A DNA stretch of 64,000 bases from Paracoccaceae bacterium (GTDB taxonomy: Bacteria; Pseudomonadota; Alphaproteobacteria; Rhodobacterales; Rhodobacteraceae), in NCBI GenBank assembly GCA_019911965.1, contig JAIOJF010000042.1, forward strand, positions 62,001-126,000. The letters are read 5' to 3'. Of this stretch, positions 10,196-20,181 are shown one piece after another. Position numbers and translations under genes: made by a program. Every line of letters starts with the position of its first letter. Position 1 is the first letter of the stretch. The notes beneath the pieces were generated by a model. It did no database searches, was not told the DNA's origin, and saw only the letters and a list, made by a program, of their open reading frames with translations.

Positions 10196-11287
10196 TCACG
10201 GCTGGCTGATCCGCCCGCCTGACAGCGGGGCCGCCACGCCTGTGGTGCCCGGCGCGCTCAGCGCCAGCCAGGCCTGTGCCCTGACGGCCAGATAACCGAA
10301 GGCCTGCGCCTCCAGCATGTCGCCATCCAGCTTGGCCTCTTCAACATCCACCACCGGCATCGCCAGGGCAGATGCCAGCCCGGCCATCAGATGCGGGTTC
10401 TTGCGCCCGCCGCCGCAGACCAGCACCTTGCCAACCGGAAACGGCGCATGCGCAAATCCTGCCCTGACCGCGCCAATCGTGCAGGCTGCCAGCGTTGCCA
10501 GCCCGTCAATATCCGACAGGCCCGCCACCGCCGCCGCAAGCGGCGCGAAATCGTTGCGATCCAGAGACTTGGGCGGCGTTCTGGCAAAATACTCATGCCC
10601 CAGAAACGCCGCAACAATCTCCTGATCCACCCTGCCTGACGCCGCCAGCGCCCCGCCATAATCACAGGCCAGCCCGGTGCGGCGGGCCGCAAAATCATCC
10701 ATCAGCGCATTCGCCGGGCCGGTATCGAAGGCCAGCAAGGCCCCCTCTGCCTCGGGCGACGGCGCACCGGGATCAACGAAGGTCACATTGCCGACCCCGC
10801 CAAGGTTCAGAAATGCCACCGCGCCAAGGTTCATCCGCACCGCCAGCGCAAAATGATAGAACGGTGCCAGCGGCGCGCCCTGCCCGCCCGCCGCCACATC
10901 GGCGCTGCGGAAATCCCAGGCCACCGGCAAGCCGCAGATCTTCGCCAGCCGCGCCCCGTCGCCGGCCTGATGCGTGCCGCGCCCGCCGGGCTCATGCGCC
11001 AGCGTCTGGCCGTGATAGCCGACCAGTTGCACGCCACCGAACCGCGCGATCAACTCGCCATGCACCTCGTCCACCAGCGCCGCTGCCTCGGCAACACCCG
11101 CCTCGCCCGGCCAGCGCCCCTGTGCCGCGGCAATCACCCCCCGCTCGGCCTTTGAATAGGGCCGATAGCCGGTCGCGCCGAACTCGAACACCTCAACCCC
11201 GTCGCTCAGCACCATTGCCGCATCGACCCCGTCCATCGACGTGCCCGACATGCATCCCAGTGCCCAAATCGCATCCGCCTCGGCCAT
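10196..11287 (-). CDS. anmK: Anhydro-N-acetylmuramic acid kinase
   Basis: The 363-residue protein opens with the AnmK signature [16 protein letters not shown], a phosphate-binding loop, and continues with [37 protein letters not shown] and a late [12 protein letters not shown]. AnmK phosphorylates and opens 1,6-anhydro-MurNAc during peptidoglycan recycling in the cytoplasm. The start MAEADAIW follows GGGAAG on the complement. A longer in-frame frame runs through the divergent tyrS and is rejected. It is divergent from tyrS (66 bases) and ends beside the terminator repeat. Confidence 0.95.
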   Translation of the reverse strand: MAEADAIWALGCMSGTSMDGVDAAMVLSDGVEVFEFGATGYRPYSKAERGVIAAAQGRWPGEAGVAEAAALVDEVHGELIARFGGVQLVGYHGQTLAHEPGGRGTHQAGDGARLAKICGLPVAWDFRSADVAAGGQGAPLAPFYHFALAVRMNLGAVAFLNLGGVGNVTFVDPGAPSPEAEGALLAFDTGPANALMDDFAARRTGLACDYGGALAASGRVDQEIVAAFLGHEYFARTPPKSLDRNDFAPLAAAVAGLSDIDGLATLAACTIGAVRAGFAHAPFPVGKVLVCGGGRKNPHLMAGLASALAMPVVDVEEAKLDGDMLEAQAFGYLAVRAQAWLALSAPGTTGVAAPLSGGRISQP

Positions 11288-11353
11288 ATCGCTTCCCTTT
11301 TGCGTCCCAGCCAGTATAGAGAGCGCCGCAGCCCACGCCAACGGAAGACCACC

Positions 11354-12604
11354 ATGACCACGCATCCGAAATCCGATTTCCTGCACGAAATGCAGAGCCG
11401 CGGCTTTCTTGCCGATTGTACCGATCTGCAGGGCCTCGACGACGCGCTGATGGCCGGTGTGGTGCCCGCCTATATCGGCTTCGACGCCACCGCGAAATCG
11501 CTGCATGTCGGCTCGCTGATCCAGATCATGATGTTCCGCTGGCTGCAAAAGACCGGCCACAAGCCGCTGGTCCTGATGGGCGGCGGCACCACCAAGGTGG
11601 GCGATCCGAGCTTTCGCGCCGATGAACGCCCGCTGCTGACACCGGCGCAGATCGACGACAATATCAGCGGCATCCGTCAGGTTTTCACCAATTACGTCAC
11701 CTTCGGCGATGGCGCGAGTGATGCGCTGATGCTGAACAACGCGGAATGGCTGGACGGGCTCAACTACCTCGATTTCCTGCGCGATGTCGGACGACACTTC
11801 TCGGTCAACCGGATGCTGTCATTTGAAAGCGTGAAGTCCCGGCTGGACCGCGAGCAGAGCCTGAGCTTTCTTGAATTCAACTACATGATCTTGCAAGCCT
11901 ATGATTTCATGGAGCTTAACCGCCGCTATGGCTGCCTGTTGCAGATGGGCGGCTCGGATCAATGGGGCAATATCGTCAATGGTATCGACCTCACGCGCCG
12001 TATCCTCGACCATTCGGTTTTCGGGCTTACTTCGCCCCTGCTCACCACCTCCGACGGCAAGAAAATGGGCAAGAGCCAGGACGGCGCGGTCTGGCTGAAC
12101 CCGGAAATGAAATCGCCTTATGATTTCTGGCAGTTCTGGCGCAACACCACCGATGCCGATGTCGGGCGATTCCTGAAGCTCTACACCGAATTGCCGGTGG
12201 AAGATTGCGACCGCCTTGGCGCATTGCAAGGCTCGGAAATCAACGAAGCGAAGATCACGCTGGCCAATCTCGTAACCACGCTGGCGCACGGGGCCGAGGC
12301 GGCAGCCAATGCCGAAGCAACCGCGCGCGAAGTGTTCGAGAAAGGCGGCATCGGCGATGATCTGCCCATGTTCCGCATCAGCCGCGCCGAGATCGGCGAC
12401 GGCATCGCCAGTTCCACGCTGTTCGTGCTGGCCGGGCTTGCCGCCTCGGGCAAGGAGGCCAAGCGCCTGATCACCGGGGGCGGCGCGAAGATCAACGACG
12501 AAACCTGTTCCGAGATCACTATGCTGCGCGTCACGGACATCGCAACCGGGCTGAAACTGTCCGCCGGGCGCAAGAAACACGCTTTGGTCGAACTGGACGG
12601 CTAA
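11354..12604 (+). CDS. tyrS: Tyrosyl-tRNA synthetase
   Basis: A 416-residue class I aminoacyl-tRNA synthetase. [14 protein letters not shown] carries the HIGH-type motif (HVGS), [10 protein letters not shown] is the tyrosine-binding segment, and DGKKMGKS is the KMSKS motif. A C-terminal S4 RNA-binding domain follows from about residue 350, with [16 protein letters not shown]. It charges tRNA-Tyr in the cytoplasm. The start MTTHPKSDF at 11354 is preceded by GGAAG; an in-frame start at 11300 would overlap the anmK upstream region. The anmK-tyrS divergent arrangement is common in proteobacteria. Confidence 0.97.
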   Translation: MTTHPKSDFLHEMQSRGFLADCTDLQGLDDALMAGVVPAYIGFDATAKSLHVGSLIQIMMFRWLQKTGHKPLVLMGGGTTKVGDPSFRADERPLLTPAQIDDNISGIRQVFTNYVTFGDGASDALMLNNAEWLDGLNYLDFLRDVGRHFSVNRMLSFESVKSRLDREQSLSFLEFNYMILQAYDFMELNRRYGCLLQMGGSDQWGNIVNGIDLTRRILDHSVFGLTSPLLTTSDGKKMGKSQDGAVWLNPEMKSPYDFWQFWRNTTDADVGRFLKLYTELPVEDCDRLGALQGSEINEAKITLANLVTTLAHGAEAAANAEATAREVFEKGGIGDDLPMFRISRAEIGDGIASSTLFVLAGLAASGKEAKRLITGGGAKINDETCSEITMLRVTDIATGLKLSAGRKKHALVELDG

Positions 12605-12608
12605 CACC

Positions 12609-12641
12609 TTCTTTTTGGGTTGAAATACTCCCGCCGGAGGC
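12609..12641 (-). terminator. CTCCGGCGGGAG terminator-like repeat, copy 2
   Basis: Near-identical to the element at 10151: minus-strand CTCC-GGCG-GGAG then TATTTCAACCC, with the CTTCTTTTTGG flank on the plus strand. It lies between the convergent tyrS and the DUF3179 gene. Confidence 0.5.
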
Positions 12642-12645
12642 AACC

Positions 12646-12666
12646 GCCCGCCCCGCAAGGGCGGGC
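12646..12666 (+). terminator. GC-rich hairpin downstream of tyrS
   Basis: GCCCGCCC (12646-12653) pairs perfectly with GGGCGGGC (12659-12666) around a CGCAA loop. There is no T-tract, so it is a hairpin that could act as a weak terminator or 3' stabiliser between the two convergent genes. Confidence 0.4.
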
Positions 12667-12701
12667 TGAAAAGGTGTGGCCCGGAACGGGCCTCCGCTGA
12701 T

Positions 12702-13676
12702 CTACCGGCCCAGCATCCATATGCCTTCAGGAAAGAACGCGTGAAACGCGAAGGCGAACATCACGTCATGCGCCACATCGCGCCCAGCCGCATCGCGCAC
12801 CCGGATCGAGCCGACATCGCGGCCATCGGCGATCCGCGCCGTATCCAGCGCCGAGGCCTGGCCTGCCACCCAGGAAATCACCACCCCGCCCTCGCGCAGA
12901 TCGCCACCCGCACGCAGGCGCTCCAGCGGCCAGGCCCTGTCACCGACACGGACCACCCGCGACAAGGGCGGGATATCATGCGGCGGGTTCTCGCCGGAAT
13001 AGAGGAACGGCCGGAACGAGCCGTCATAGCCGACATAAGGGTTGCGGCCATAGGGGCGGGCGGCTTTCGGCTGATCCATCACCAGCCCGTCGGGGTTGCG
13101 GGCGCGGTATTCGTCCCAGCTTTCCATCCAGGAGGGCAGCGCCGACAATGTATCGCCCATATGCGCCCCCACGATGCCTTCGCCAAGCGCCTGCTGCCAC
13201 CAGCTTTCAGTCTGGCGGTCATACATGATCATGTCGGAATGCCTGAGCTTGCCGCTGACCCCGAAGGTGCGCACCTCGCCATTGACCAGGCCGTCAAACA
13301 CGATGCCGGAATTGCACAAGGGGCAGAATGTCACCGTCACATGCCGCCCGCCGATCACGTCGTTGACGATTTCGTGCCAGGTCAGGTAGCGCAGGGGATA
13401 GGCGCGGGGCTGCTCGCCGGCAAGTTCCAGCGTGATCACCGGCTCGCGCCCGCCCAGCCGGGTTTCGTCGCCGGCGCTCAGGAATGCCGGATCATCGACC
13501 GCCGGGATGCCGTCCTTCGGCGGCCCGCCCGACAGGATTTCGGCGAAATCGACCGAAGAACGGGAAAAATCGGTATTGGGCCATTCCACCTGCCAGAACG
13601 GCGCCTGCGCGGTGGCGAGGCCTGCCTGCATAACCAGCGCGGCAAGGATCAGGATTGGATTGAACAGGCGATACAT
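12702..13676 (-). CDS. DUF3179 domain-containing secreted protein
   Basis: A 324-residue protein with a signal peptide (MYRLFNPILILAALVMQAGL, cleavage near AQA). The diagnostic DUF3179 segment is HVTVTFCPLCNSGIVFDGLV, with a CPLC motif, preceded by YPLRYLTWHEIVND. The two cysteines suggest a metal or redox site in an exported protein, but no function has been assigned to this family. It faces tyrS convergently and is followed upstream, on the same strand, by the cyclophilin pair after a gap of about 95 bases. Confidence 0.8.
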   Translation of the reverse strand: MYRLFNPILILAALVMQAGLATAQAPFWQVEWPNTDFSRSSVDFAEILSGGPPKDGIPAVDDPAFLSAGDETRLGGREPVITLELAGEQPRAYPLRYLTWHEIVNDVIGGRHVTVTFCPLCNSGIVFDGLVNGEVRTFGVSGKLRHSDMIMYDRQTESWWQQALGEGIVGAHMGDTLSALPSWMESWDEYRARNPDGLVMDQPKAARPYGRNPYVGYDGSFRPFLYSGENPPHDIPPLSRVVRVGDRAWPLERLRAGGDLREGGVVISWVAGQASALDTARIADGRDVGSIRVRDAAGRDVAHDVMFAFAFHAFFPEGIWMLGR

Positions 13677-13770
13677 GGGCGGCCTCCGGCGGCTGATACC
13701 AGATCAACCTGCCAGAGAACCGGGCTCGCAACCAGTCTGCCTCACGCCGGATTGATGCGGCGTCAGATCG

Positions 13771-14460
13771 CTACTCGGCCGCCTTCACCCGCACCGTCTT
13801 CATGTAATCGGGATCGGTCACCGCCCCGTTCGAGCCTCCGCCGCGCTTGATCGCATCCACCACGTCCATCCCGGAAATCACCCGCCCGACCACGGTATAG
13901 GCCCCGTTCAGATGCGAGGCTTCCTCGAACATGATGAAGAATTGCGAATTGGCGCTGTCGCGGTTTTGCCCGCGGGCCATGCCGACCACGCCCTTGATGA
14001 ATTGCTGATCGGAAAACTCCGCCGCGAGGTTGGGCATTCTGGATCGCCCCGCCCCGGCCTGGCGGTTGCCGCTGCCGTCGCGCAGGCCGAATTGCACATC
14101 GCCGGTCTGGGCCATGAAGCCGTCGATCACCCGGTGGAAGATCACGTTGTCATAGGCACCGGACGCCGCCAATGCCTTCAGGCGGGCGGCATGTTCGGGG
14201 GCGATCTCGGAGTTCAGCAATATCTCGATGACGCCATTGGCCTGGCCGGCCACCTCGATCACCAGGATGTCGCCTTCGGGCACGGTGACCGCATCGTTGT
14301 CGGTCGTGTCGGCAGCCGGTGGCGTGACCGGGGTTTCGACCGGCGCAGGTGGCACCGGCGGCGGCGTGTCCAGCACCGGCTGGCTGAGATAAAGATACCC
14401 GATATAGCCCGCGATGGCGATGATCAGGACGGCGAGAATTCTGATGATGGTTCGTTGCAT
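13771..14460 (-). CDS. Membrane-anchored or exported cyclophilin-type peptidyl-prolyl isomerase
   Basis: This 229-residue protein begins with an uncleaved-looking hydrophobic segment (RTIIRILAVLIIAIAGYIGYL), then a proline-rich linker of about 35 residues, then a cyclophilin domain from about residue 70. Cyclophilin motifs present are NVIFHRVIDGFMAQTGD, NSQFFIMFEEASHLNGAYTVVGRV and GMDVVD. It would catalyse proline cis/trans isomerisation on periplasmic proteins. Its start codon lies two bases after the stop of the cytoplasmic paralogue, so the two are probably co-transcribed. Confidence 0.9.
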   Translation of the reverse strand: MQRTIIRILAVLIIAIAGYIGYLYLSQPVLDTPPPVPPAPVETPVTPPAADTTDNDAVTVPEGDILVIEVAGQANGVIEILLNSEIAPEHAARLKALAASGAYDNVIFHRVIDGFMAQTGDVQFGLRDGSGNRQAGAGRSRMPNLAAEFSDQQFIKGVVGMARGQNRDSANSQFFIMFEEASHLNGAYTVVGRVISGMDVVDAIKRGGGSNGAVTDPDYMKTVRVKAAE

Positions 14461-14462
14461 GT

Positions 14463-14969
14463 TCAGCTATCCGAAGCGACCTTGACCGAGATCATACGGT
14501 CGGGGTTGGCGGGTGGCTCGCCGCGCTGCAGCGCATCGACATGTTCCATGCCCGACACCACCCTTCCATAAACCGTATATTGCCCGTTCAGGAAGTGGTT
14601 GTCCTTGAAATTGATGAAGAATTGCGAGTTGGCGGAATCCGGGTTTTGCGAACGCGCCGCGCCGATCGTGCCGCGGTCATGCGGGATGCGGGAAAATTCC
14701 GCCGGCAGGTTGGGCAGGTCCGAGCCGCCGGTTCCGGCCAGGCGGATGTTGAAATCCTGCTCCATATTGGCGTTCTTCACATCGCCCGTCTGTGCCATGA
14801 AAGCGTCGATCACCCGGTGAAAGGCAACATTGTCGTAAGCCCCGGCGCGGGCCAGTTCCTTCATCCGCGCACAATGCAGCGGTGCGATATCGGGCAGCAG
14901 TTCGATCCTGACCGGACCACCCTTCAATTCGATGATGATGGTGTTTTCGAGGTTATCGGCGTCAGACAT
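14463..14969 (-). CDS. ppiB: Cytoplasmic cyclophilin-type peptidyl-prolyl isomerase
   Basis: The 168-residue protein is a bare cyclophilin domain without a signal. It contains NVAFHRVIDAFMAQTGD, NSQFFINFKDNHFLNGQYTVYGRV and GMEHVDALQRGE, which include the catalytic Arg in FHRV and the substrate-pocket residues. It assists folding in the cytoplasm. Upstream by 70 bases is coaD, and downstream is the membrane-anchored paralogue, giving a coaD-ppi-ppi series that is conserved in the family as I know it. Confidence 0.93.
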   Translation of the reverse strand: MSDADNLENTIIIELKGGPVRIELLPDIAPLHCARMKELARAGAYDNVAFHRVIDAFMAQTGDVKNANMEQDFNIRLAGTGGSDLPNLPAEFSRIPHDRGTIGAARSQNPDSANSQFFINFKDNHFLNGQYTVYGRVVSGMEHVDALQRGEPPANPDRMISVKVASDS

Positions 14970-15039
14970 GGAATCTCCTGTTCGGGTCGTTTTCTGATGG
15001 GTGTCATAGGCGTTCTGGCGGCGCGGGCAAAGCGGCAGA

Positions 15040-15534
15040 TTACCGCGCGTAGCGGGCCACCAATGCGTCGTTCACGGCAGGCGGCACGAACTTGGTCACA
15101 TCGCCGCCAAGCCGGGCGATTTCCTTGACCAGCCGCGAGGCGATGGCCTGGTTCTTGGCATCCGCCATCAGGAACACGGTTTCAACCCGGTTATCCAGCG
15201 CGCGGTTCATGCCGACCATCTGGAACTCGTACTCGAAATCGCTGACCGCGCGCAGGCCGCGCACGATGACGCTGGCCCCGACATCGCGGGCACAATGGAT
15301 CAGCAGGTTTTCAAACGGATGCACCACGATCTCGACCCCGGTGGCGTTGGCCGTGCGGGCGCATTCCGCCTCGATCATCGCCACGCGTTCTTCCAGATTG
15401 AACAATGGCCCCTTGTCACGGTTGATCGCGACCCCGATGACAAGCCGGTCCACCAGGGTGCAGGCGCGGCGGATGATGTCGATATGACCGTGGGTGATCG
15501 GATCGAAGGTTCCGGGATACAGGCCGGTGCGCAT
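15040..15534 (-). CDS. coaD: Pantetheine-phosphate adenylyltransferase
   Basis: A 164-residue enzyme starting MRTGLYPGTFDPITHGHIDI, which contains the HxGH nucleotide-binding motif of nucleotidyltransferases. SVIVRGLRAVSDFEYEFQM and a late RLGGDVTKFVPPAV complete the CoaD pattern. It transfers AMP from ATP to 4'-phosphopantetheine, the penultimate step of coenzyme A synthesis, in the cytoplasm. Length matches the family (about 160). It heads the coaD-ppiB-ppi series. The 214 bases between it and the RND gene contain no gene I can support. Confidence 0.96.
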   Translation of the reverse strand: MRTGLYPGTFDPITHGHIDIIRRACTLVDRLVIGVAINRDKGPLFNLEERVAMIEAECARTANATGVEIVVHPFENLLIHCARDVGASVIVRGLRAVSDFEYEFQMVGMNRALDNRVETVFLMADAKNQAIASRLVKEIARLGGDVTKFVPPAVNDALVARYAR

Positions 15535-15748
15535 GATATAGGTCCGCTGGTCGTTGTCAGTCGCCGCGCAACCCTATGGGCGCGACACGGCAGGTTCAAG
15601 CCGCAATTATGCCGGAACGGGCCGGTTATACCGCGTTGCAGCGCAAGCCTGGGCGCAATCGACGCCTTGCCGGTAGTCCGGAATGCGGAAGTGCCGGGTC
15701 TGGAGTCCCGCCACCGCCTTTCGACCAATCGGCCGGTTGCGCGAACCG

Positions 15749-18700
15749 TCACTCGGCCGGCGTACCCGGGGATGCAGGTGTTGCGCCGGCGTCATGGCTG
15801 TCCGGCCCGGTCGGGAAGAACCGCTTGGCCCGGCGCCCGAAGCCATCGACATAGGTCAGCACCACCGGCACTACCACCAGCGTCAGCAAGGTTGACGAGA
15901 TCAGCCCGCCGATCACCGCATGCGCCATCGGCGCGTTCTGGCCCGAGCCTTCGTGAATGTTCAGTGCCAAAGGCATCATGCCGAAGATCATTGCCAGCGT
16001 GGTCATCACGATCGGGCGGAACCGCGTCTGCCCCGCCTGCAGCAGCGCGTCGAACAGGTTCATGCCCCCCTCGGTATGCTGATTGGCATTGTCGACCAGC
16101 AGGATGGCGTTCTTCACCACCAGCCCCATCAGCATGATGAAACCGATCATCGAATAGATGTTGAGCGTCGAGCCCCCCACCATCAGCCCCAGCAGCACCC
16201 CGATCAGCGCCAGCGGCAGCGCGAACAGGATCGCCACCGGTTGCAGGAACGAGCCGAATTGCGAGGCCAGCACAAGGTAGATGAACACCACCGCCAGCAC
16301 CAGCGCATTGGCCGCCGAGGCACTGGTTTCGGCCAGTTGCTCGGCATCGCCACCGGCGGATACCCGGTAGCCGACCGGCAGGTTCAGCGCATCCATCGCT
16401 GCCTGCACCTCGGGCATCACATCGCCAATCGTCCTGGCCGACAGGTTGGCGGTGATCGTCACCTGGCGCGACAGATCCTTCCTCAGGATTTCCGACGGCC
16501 CGTAGGATTGCACGATATCGGCCACCTGATCGAGGCGCACCATCTTGTTCGATCCGGTCGCCCCGCTTTGCGTGATCGGCAGCGCACGCAGCACTTCCAG
16601 ATCGTTTCGCATGGCGGCGGGCAGGCGGACATTGACGGTGAAGTTACGGCCATCCGGCGAGGTCCAGTCGGTAACCTCCTCGCCGCCCAGCATCGGGCGC
16701 AGGGTTGCGCCGATCTGTTGCAGCGACACGCCAAGATCGCTGGCGGCATCGCGGTTGATCCGCACCCCAAGCACCGGCTGCGCGCCTTCCAGCCCGGATT
16801 TCACATCCTCCAGCCCGTCAATCGCCTGCATCTGGCGCACCAGCCGGTCCGCCAGCGGCGCCAGCACATCCAGACTGTCGCCATAGATGTTGATCTGGAC
16901 GGGGGCCTCCAGCCCGCCCAGCCCACCGGCGGCCCCGATGGTCAGGTCGATGCCGGGGATATGCAGCAAGGCCTCGCGCACCGGAATCGTCATGTCCTGC
17001 GGCGAGCGGATGCGCTCGGACGGGCCGACCATCGACACCGCGATGCTGGCGCTGTTCCTGCCGCTGCCGCCGCCGGTGCTGGAATTGACCGTGGCATAGG
17101 TGCCGTCGATCTCCGGGAAGGTCCGCAGCACCCGGTTGATCTGGCGCACCTTGCCGGCGGTATAGTCCAGGGACGAGCCGACAGGGGTTTCGATATTGAT
17201 CTGGAACTCGCTGTTATCGGCGGCCGGGGCAAATTCGACCCCGACATAGGGCACCAGCGCGAACGAGCCGAAAAACGCCCCGAACGCGATGCCCAGCGTG
17301 GTGATCCGGTGCCGCAGGCTCCAGCGCAGCACCACGCTATAGCCCTTGGCCAGCCAGTCGAAGAACCGCCCGAACAGGCCCACCAGCCGCCCCAGCGGAC
17401 CGCGTTTTGCATCCGGTTCGCCCGCCGGGTCATACCAGACCGACGACATCATCGGATCGAGTGTGAAGGCCACGAACAGCGAAATCAGCACCGCCACCGA
17501 AACCGTGACGCCGAATTGCAAAAAGAATCGCCCGATAATACCTTCCATGAAGGCCACCGGCAGGAATACCGCGACGATCGACAAGGTGGTGGCCAGCACC
17601 GCCAGCCCGATCTCGTTGGTGCCTTCCAGCGCCGCCTGGCGGTGCGATTTTCCCATCTGCAGATGGCGCATGATGTTTTCGCGCACCACGATGGCATCGT
17701 CGATCAGCAGGCCCACCGCCAGCGACAGCGCCAGCAATGTCATGATATTGAGGGTGAATCCCAGGAAGAAGATCACCGTCATGGTGCCGATGACCGAGAT
17801 CGGCAGCGTAAGACCGGTGATCACCGTCGAACGCCAGGAATTCAGGAACAGGAACACGATAAGCACCGCCAGCCCCGCACCTTCGACCATCATGTTCTGC
17901 ACGCCGTGATAGCTGTCCTCGACCGGCTTGGCATTGTCGCGCACCACCTCGATCAGAACGCCTTCGGGCAGATCGCCGTCCATCAGGTCATCCACCGCGG
18001 CGCGGATGCTTTTGGCGACATCGACGGTATTGCTGCCTTGGGTCTTGACCACATCCACCGCCAACGCCTGTTCGCCGTCCAGCAGCGCCAGGCTGGTCGG
18101 TTCCGCCTCGCCGTCCTCGATCATCGCGACATCGCCAAGCCGCACCGGCTGGCCGCCGCGCCGCGCCACGATGATATCGAGAAAGTCGCGCATCTTGGCG
18201 ATCCGGCCCTCGATCTGGATGGATTGCACCTCGCGGCCCTGTTCGATGTCACCGGCGGGCAGGTCCTGGTTTTCCTGCCTGAGGGCGGCGGTTACCTCGC
18301 CCACCCCGACGCCGAAGGCCGACAGGCGGTCCGGGTCGATCAGCACGTTCAACTGCCGCGGCACGCCGCCCACCACGCTGGCGCGGCCAACGCCCTGAAC
18401 CGATGACAGGCGCGGCTGGATCACATCGTCGGTCAGCGCCGTCAGGTCACGCAGCGACATGGTTTCGGAACTGACCGCCAGCGAGATCACCGGCAATTCG
18501 GCGGGATCGAACTTGAACAGCAAGGGATCGTTGACGGCATCGGGGAACTGCGCCTGCACCGCGCCCATCTTGTCGCGCACATCCTGAATGGCGGTCGCGG
18601 AATTGACGTTCATCTCGAATTGCAGGATCACCATAGCCTCGCCCGAGCGCGCGGTGGCGTTGATCGTGTCGATGCCGCTGATCGTGTTGACCGCCTCTTC

Positions 18701-18901
18701 AATCGGCTTGATCACGTCGTTCTCGACCGCCTCGGGCGAGGCACCAGGATAGGACACCACCACCGCCACCACCGGGAAATCGACATCGGGCAGGTTCTCG
18801 ATCGGCAGGCGCTGGAAGGAATAGATACCGAAGACCATGAGCGCCACCATGATCATGGTGGCAAAGACCGGCTGGTTGACGCTGATACGGGTCAGGAACA
18901 T
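15749..18901 (-). CDS. RND efflux transporter permease subunit (HAE1/AcrB type)
   Basis: A 1050-residue inner-membrane protein with the RND plan: one N-terminal helix (FATMIMVALMVFGIYSF), a large periplasmic loop, a cluster of helices with LSLAVGLLIDDAIVVRENI (proton-relay acidic residues), a second periplasmic loop, and a C-terminal helix cluster with IMLMGLVVKNAILLVDNAN. It would use proton motive force to extrude hydrophobic compounds with the adjacent fusion protein and an outer-membrane channel encoded elsewhere. The start MFLTRISVNQPVF at 18901 is four bases after the adaptor gene's stop; an in-frame start at 18940 would overlap that gene. Confidence 0.95.
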   Translation of the reverse strand: MFLTRISVNQPVFATMIMVALMVFGIYSFQRLPIENLPDVDFPVVAVVVSYPGASPEAVENDVIKPIEEAVNTISGIDTINATARSGEAMVILQFEMNVNSATAIQDVRDKMGAVQAQFPDAVNDPLLFKFDPAELPVISLAVSSETMSLRDLTALTDDVIQPRLSSVQGVGRASVVGGVPRQLNVLIDPDRLSAFGVGVGEVTAALRQENQDLPAGDIEQGREVQSIQIEGRIAKMRDFLDIIVARRGGQPVRLGDVAMIEDGEAEPTSLALLDGEQALAVDVVKTQGSNTVDVAKSIRAAVDDLMDGDLPEGVLIEVVRDNAKPVEDSYHGVQNMMVEGAGLAVLIVFLFLNSWRSTVITGLTLPISVIGTMTVIFFLGFTLNIMTLLALSLAVGLLIDDAIVVRENIMRHLQMGKSHRQAALEGTNEIGLAVLATTLSIVAVFLPVAFMEGIIGRFFLQFGVTVSVAVLISLFVAFTLDPMMSSVWYDPAGEPDAKRGPLGRLVGLFGRFFDWLAKGYSVVLRWSLRHRITTLGIAFGAFFGSFALVPYVGVEFAPAADNSEFQINIETPVGSSLDYTAGKVRQINRVLRTFPEIDGTYATVNSSTGGGSGRNSASIAVSMVGPSERIRSPQDMTIPVREALLHIPGIDLTIGAAGGLGGLEAPVQINIYGDSLDVLAPLADRLVRQMQAIDGLEDVKSGLEGAQPVLGVRINRDAASDLGVSLQQIGATLRPMLGGEEVTDWTSPDGRNFTVNVRLPAAMRNDLEVLRALPITQSGATGSNKMVRLDQVADIVQSYGPSEILRKDLSRQVTITANLSARTIGDVMPEVQAAMDALNLPVGYRVSAGGDAEQLAETSASAANALVLAVVFIYLVLASQFGSFLQPVAILFALPLALIGVLLGLMVGGSTLNIYSMIGFIMLMGLVVKNAILLVDNANQHTEGGMNLFDALLQAGQTRFRPIVMTTLAMIFGMMPLALNIHEGSGQNAPMAHAVIGGLISSTLLTLVVVPVVLTYVDGFGRRAKRFFPTGPDSHDAGATPASPGTPAE

Positions 18902-18905
18902 CTCG

Positions 18906-20159
18906 TCAGTTCTCCACCATCTCGACCGAATCGCCGGCATGCAGCGCCGGCAGCGGCGCGGTGACGACGATCTGCCCCGGCTCCAGCCCCGAGGTGATCA
19001 GGGTCATGCCTTCGGCCCAGACCGAGCCGATCTCGACCGGCTGGCGCACCAGCTTGCCATCGGCGATCACCAGAACGTAATCGCCCCTCTGGTCCCGCCG
19101 CACCGCATCGCCCGGCACGGCAATCGCGTTTTCGACCCGGTCAACCACGATCTGCCCGGCGGCGAACATGCCCCCCAGCAGCACGCCATCGGCATTGTCG
19201 ATGGCGATATAGACCGGGATGGTGCGCGTCGCGGCATTGGCGACCGGGTTGATGCGGGTGACAATGCCGTTGAACATGCGGTCCTCGATCCCGTCCACGC
19301 TGATCGTGACCGCCTGCCCGGCCGCCAGCAGCGAACCCGAGGCAACCGCGGCATTGGCCTGCATTTCAACCGAGGACAGATCCACCACCGTAACCAGCGG
19401 CGTGCCGATAGAGACATATTGCCCCGGCTCGATCGCCCGCACCGAGACGATGCCATCAAACGGCGCAACCAGGGTGGCGTTGCGCAGCCTGAGTTCCGCC
19501 ACCGCCACCTGATCTTCCAGCGCGCTCAGATTGGCGCGCAGGCTGGCCACATTCACCTGCGCCTCATCGAGGCTGGAATTGGTGCCCACACCGCGTTCCA
19601 GAAGCGATACCGCGCGTTTCAACTGCGCTTCGCCCAGCGCCAGATGCGAGCGGGTGGATTGCGCGGTGCTGCGGGCGACCTGCAGTTCCAGCGTCAGCGC
19701 CTCGACATCGACCTGCACCAGAATATCGCCCGCCTGCACCGGATCGCCCGGCGAGACCGCCACGGTTTCAACCCGCCCGCCGGCCTGGCTGGACAATTGC
19801 GCCGAATGCGCCGGTTCCAGCGTGCCGATCACCTTGACGCGGCGTTCCAGCAATTGCCGCGCGATCACGCTCATCTCGTCGGAATTGACCTGCATCACCG
19901 CCATTGCGGGAACCGGTTCGGGCGAGCTGACCGGCCCGGCCGGTTGTTGCGAGGCATACCAGCCATAACCACCCGCCGCCGCCAGCACCGCGATCAGCAT
20001 CGCCCAGGGCCATTTCCGCCGCCGGGCAGGCAGGCCCTCGGCAGCGCGGCGCTCCCGCGCAAGCTCTGCCCCCGACTTCGCCCAATCGGGCTTTGCCGAT
20101 CTGTCTGCCGGTGCGGGGGATCCGGGTGATCCGGTTGGGGGACTGGACTGACTTGACAT
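18906..20159 (-). CDS. RND efflux periplasmic adaptor (membrane fusion) subunit
   Basis: The 417-residue protein has a proline-rich cytoplasmic N-terminus, one membrane helix (KWPWAMLIAVLAAAGGYGWY), then the HlyD/AcrA pattern: SSQAGGRVETVAVSPGDPVQAGDILVQ lipoyl half, a helical hairpin around residues 150-230, and NATLVAPFDGIVSVR second lipoyl half. It bridges the RND pump to an outer-membrane channel. The start MSSQSSPP at 20159 follows AGGAG on the complement. It is the first gene of the two-gene operon, preceded by an operator-like palindrome. Confidence 0.93.
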   Translation of the reverse strand: MSSQSSPPTGSPGSPAPADRSAKPDWAKSGAELARERRAAEGLPARRRKWPWAMLIAVLAAAGGYGWYASQQPAGPVSSPEPVPAMAVMQVNSDEMSVIARQLLERRVKVIGTLEPAHSAQLSSQAGGRVETVAVSPGDPVQAGDILVQVDVEALTLELQVARSTAQSTRSHLALGEAQLKRAVSLLERGVGTNSSLDEAQVNVASLRANLSALEDQVAVAELRLRNATLVAPFDGIVSVRAIEPGQYVSIGTPLVTVVDLSSVEMQANAAVASGSLLAAGQAVTISVDGIEDRMFNGIVTRINPVANAATRTIPVYIAIDNADGVLLGGMFAAGQIVVDRVENAIAVPGDAVRRDQRGDYVLVIADGKLVRQPVEIGSVWAEGMTLITSGLEPGQIVVTAPLPALHAGDSVEMVEN

Positions 20160-20181
20160 GCTGCGCTCCTGAGTTTGGCGG

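Noticed and set aside
15535-15748. Possible tRNA gene suggested by GGTTCAAGCC near 15590
   Set aside because: No acceptor, D or anticodon stems can be drawn around the T-loop-like word.
15920-18406. Long plus-strand open frame (828 codons) opposite the RND permease gene
   Set aside because: Its protein is rich in His, Arg and Gln with no domains, as expected from the complement of a GC-rich coding sequence. The minus-strand RND protein is unmistakable.
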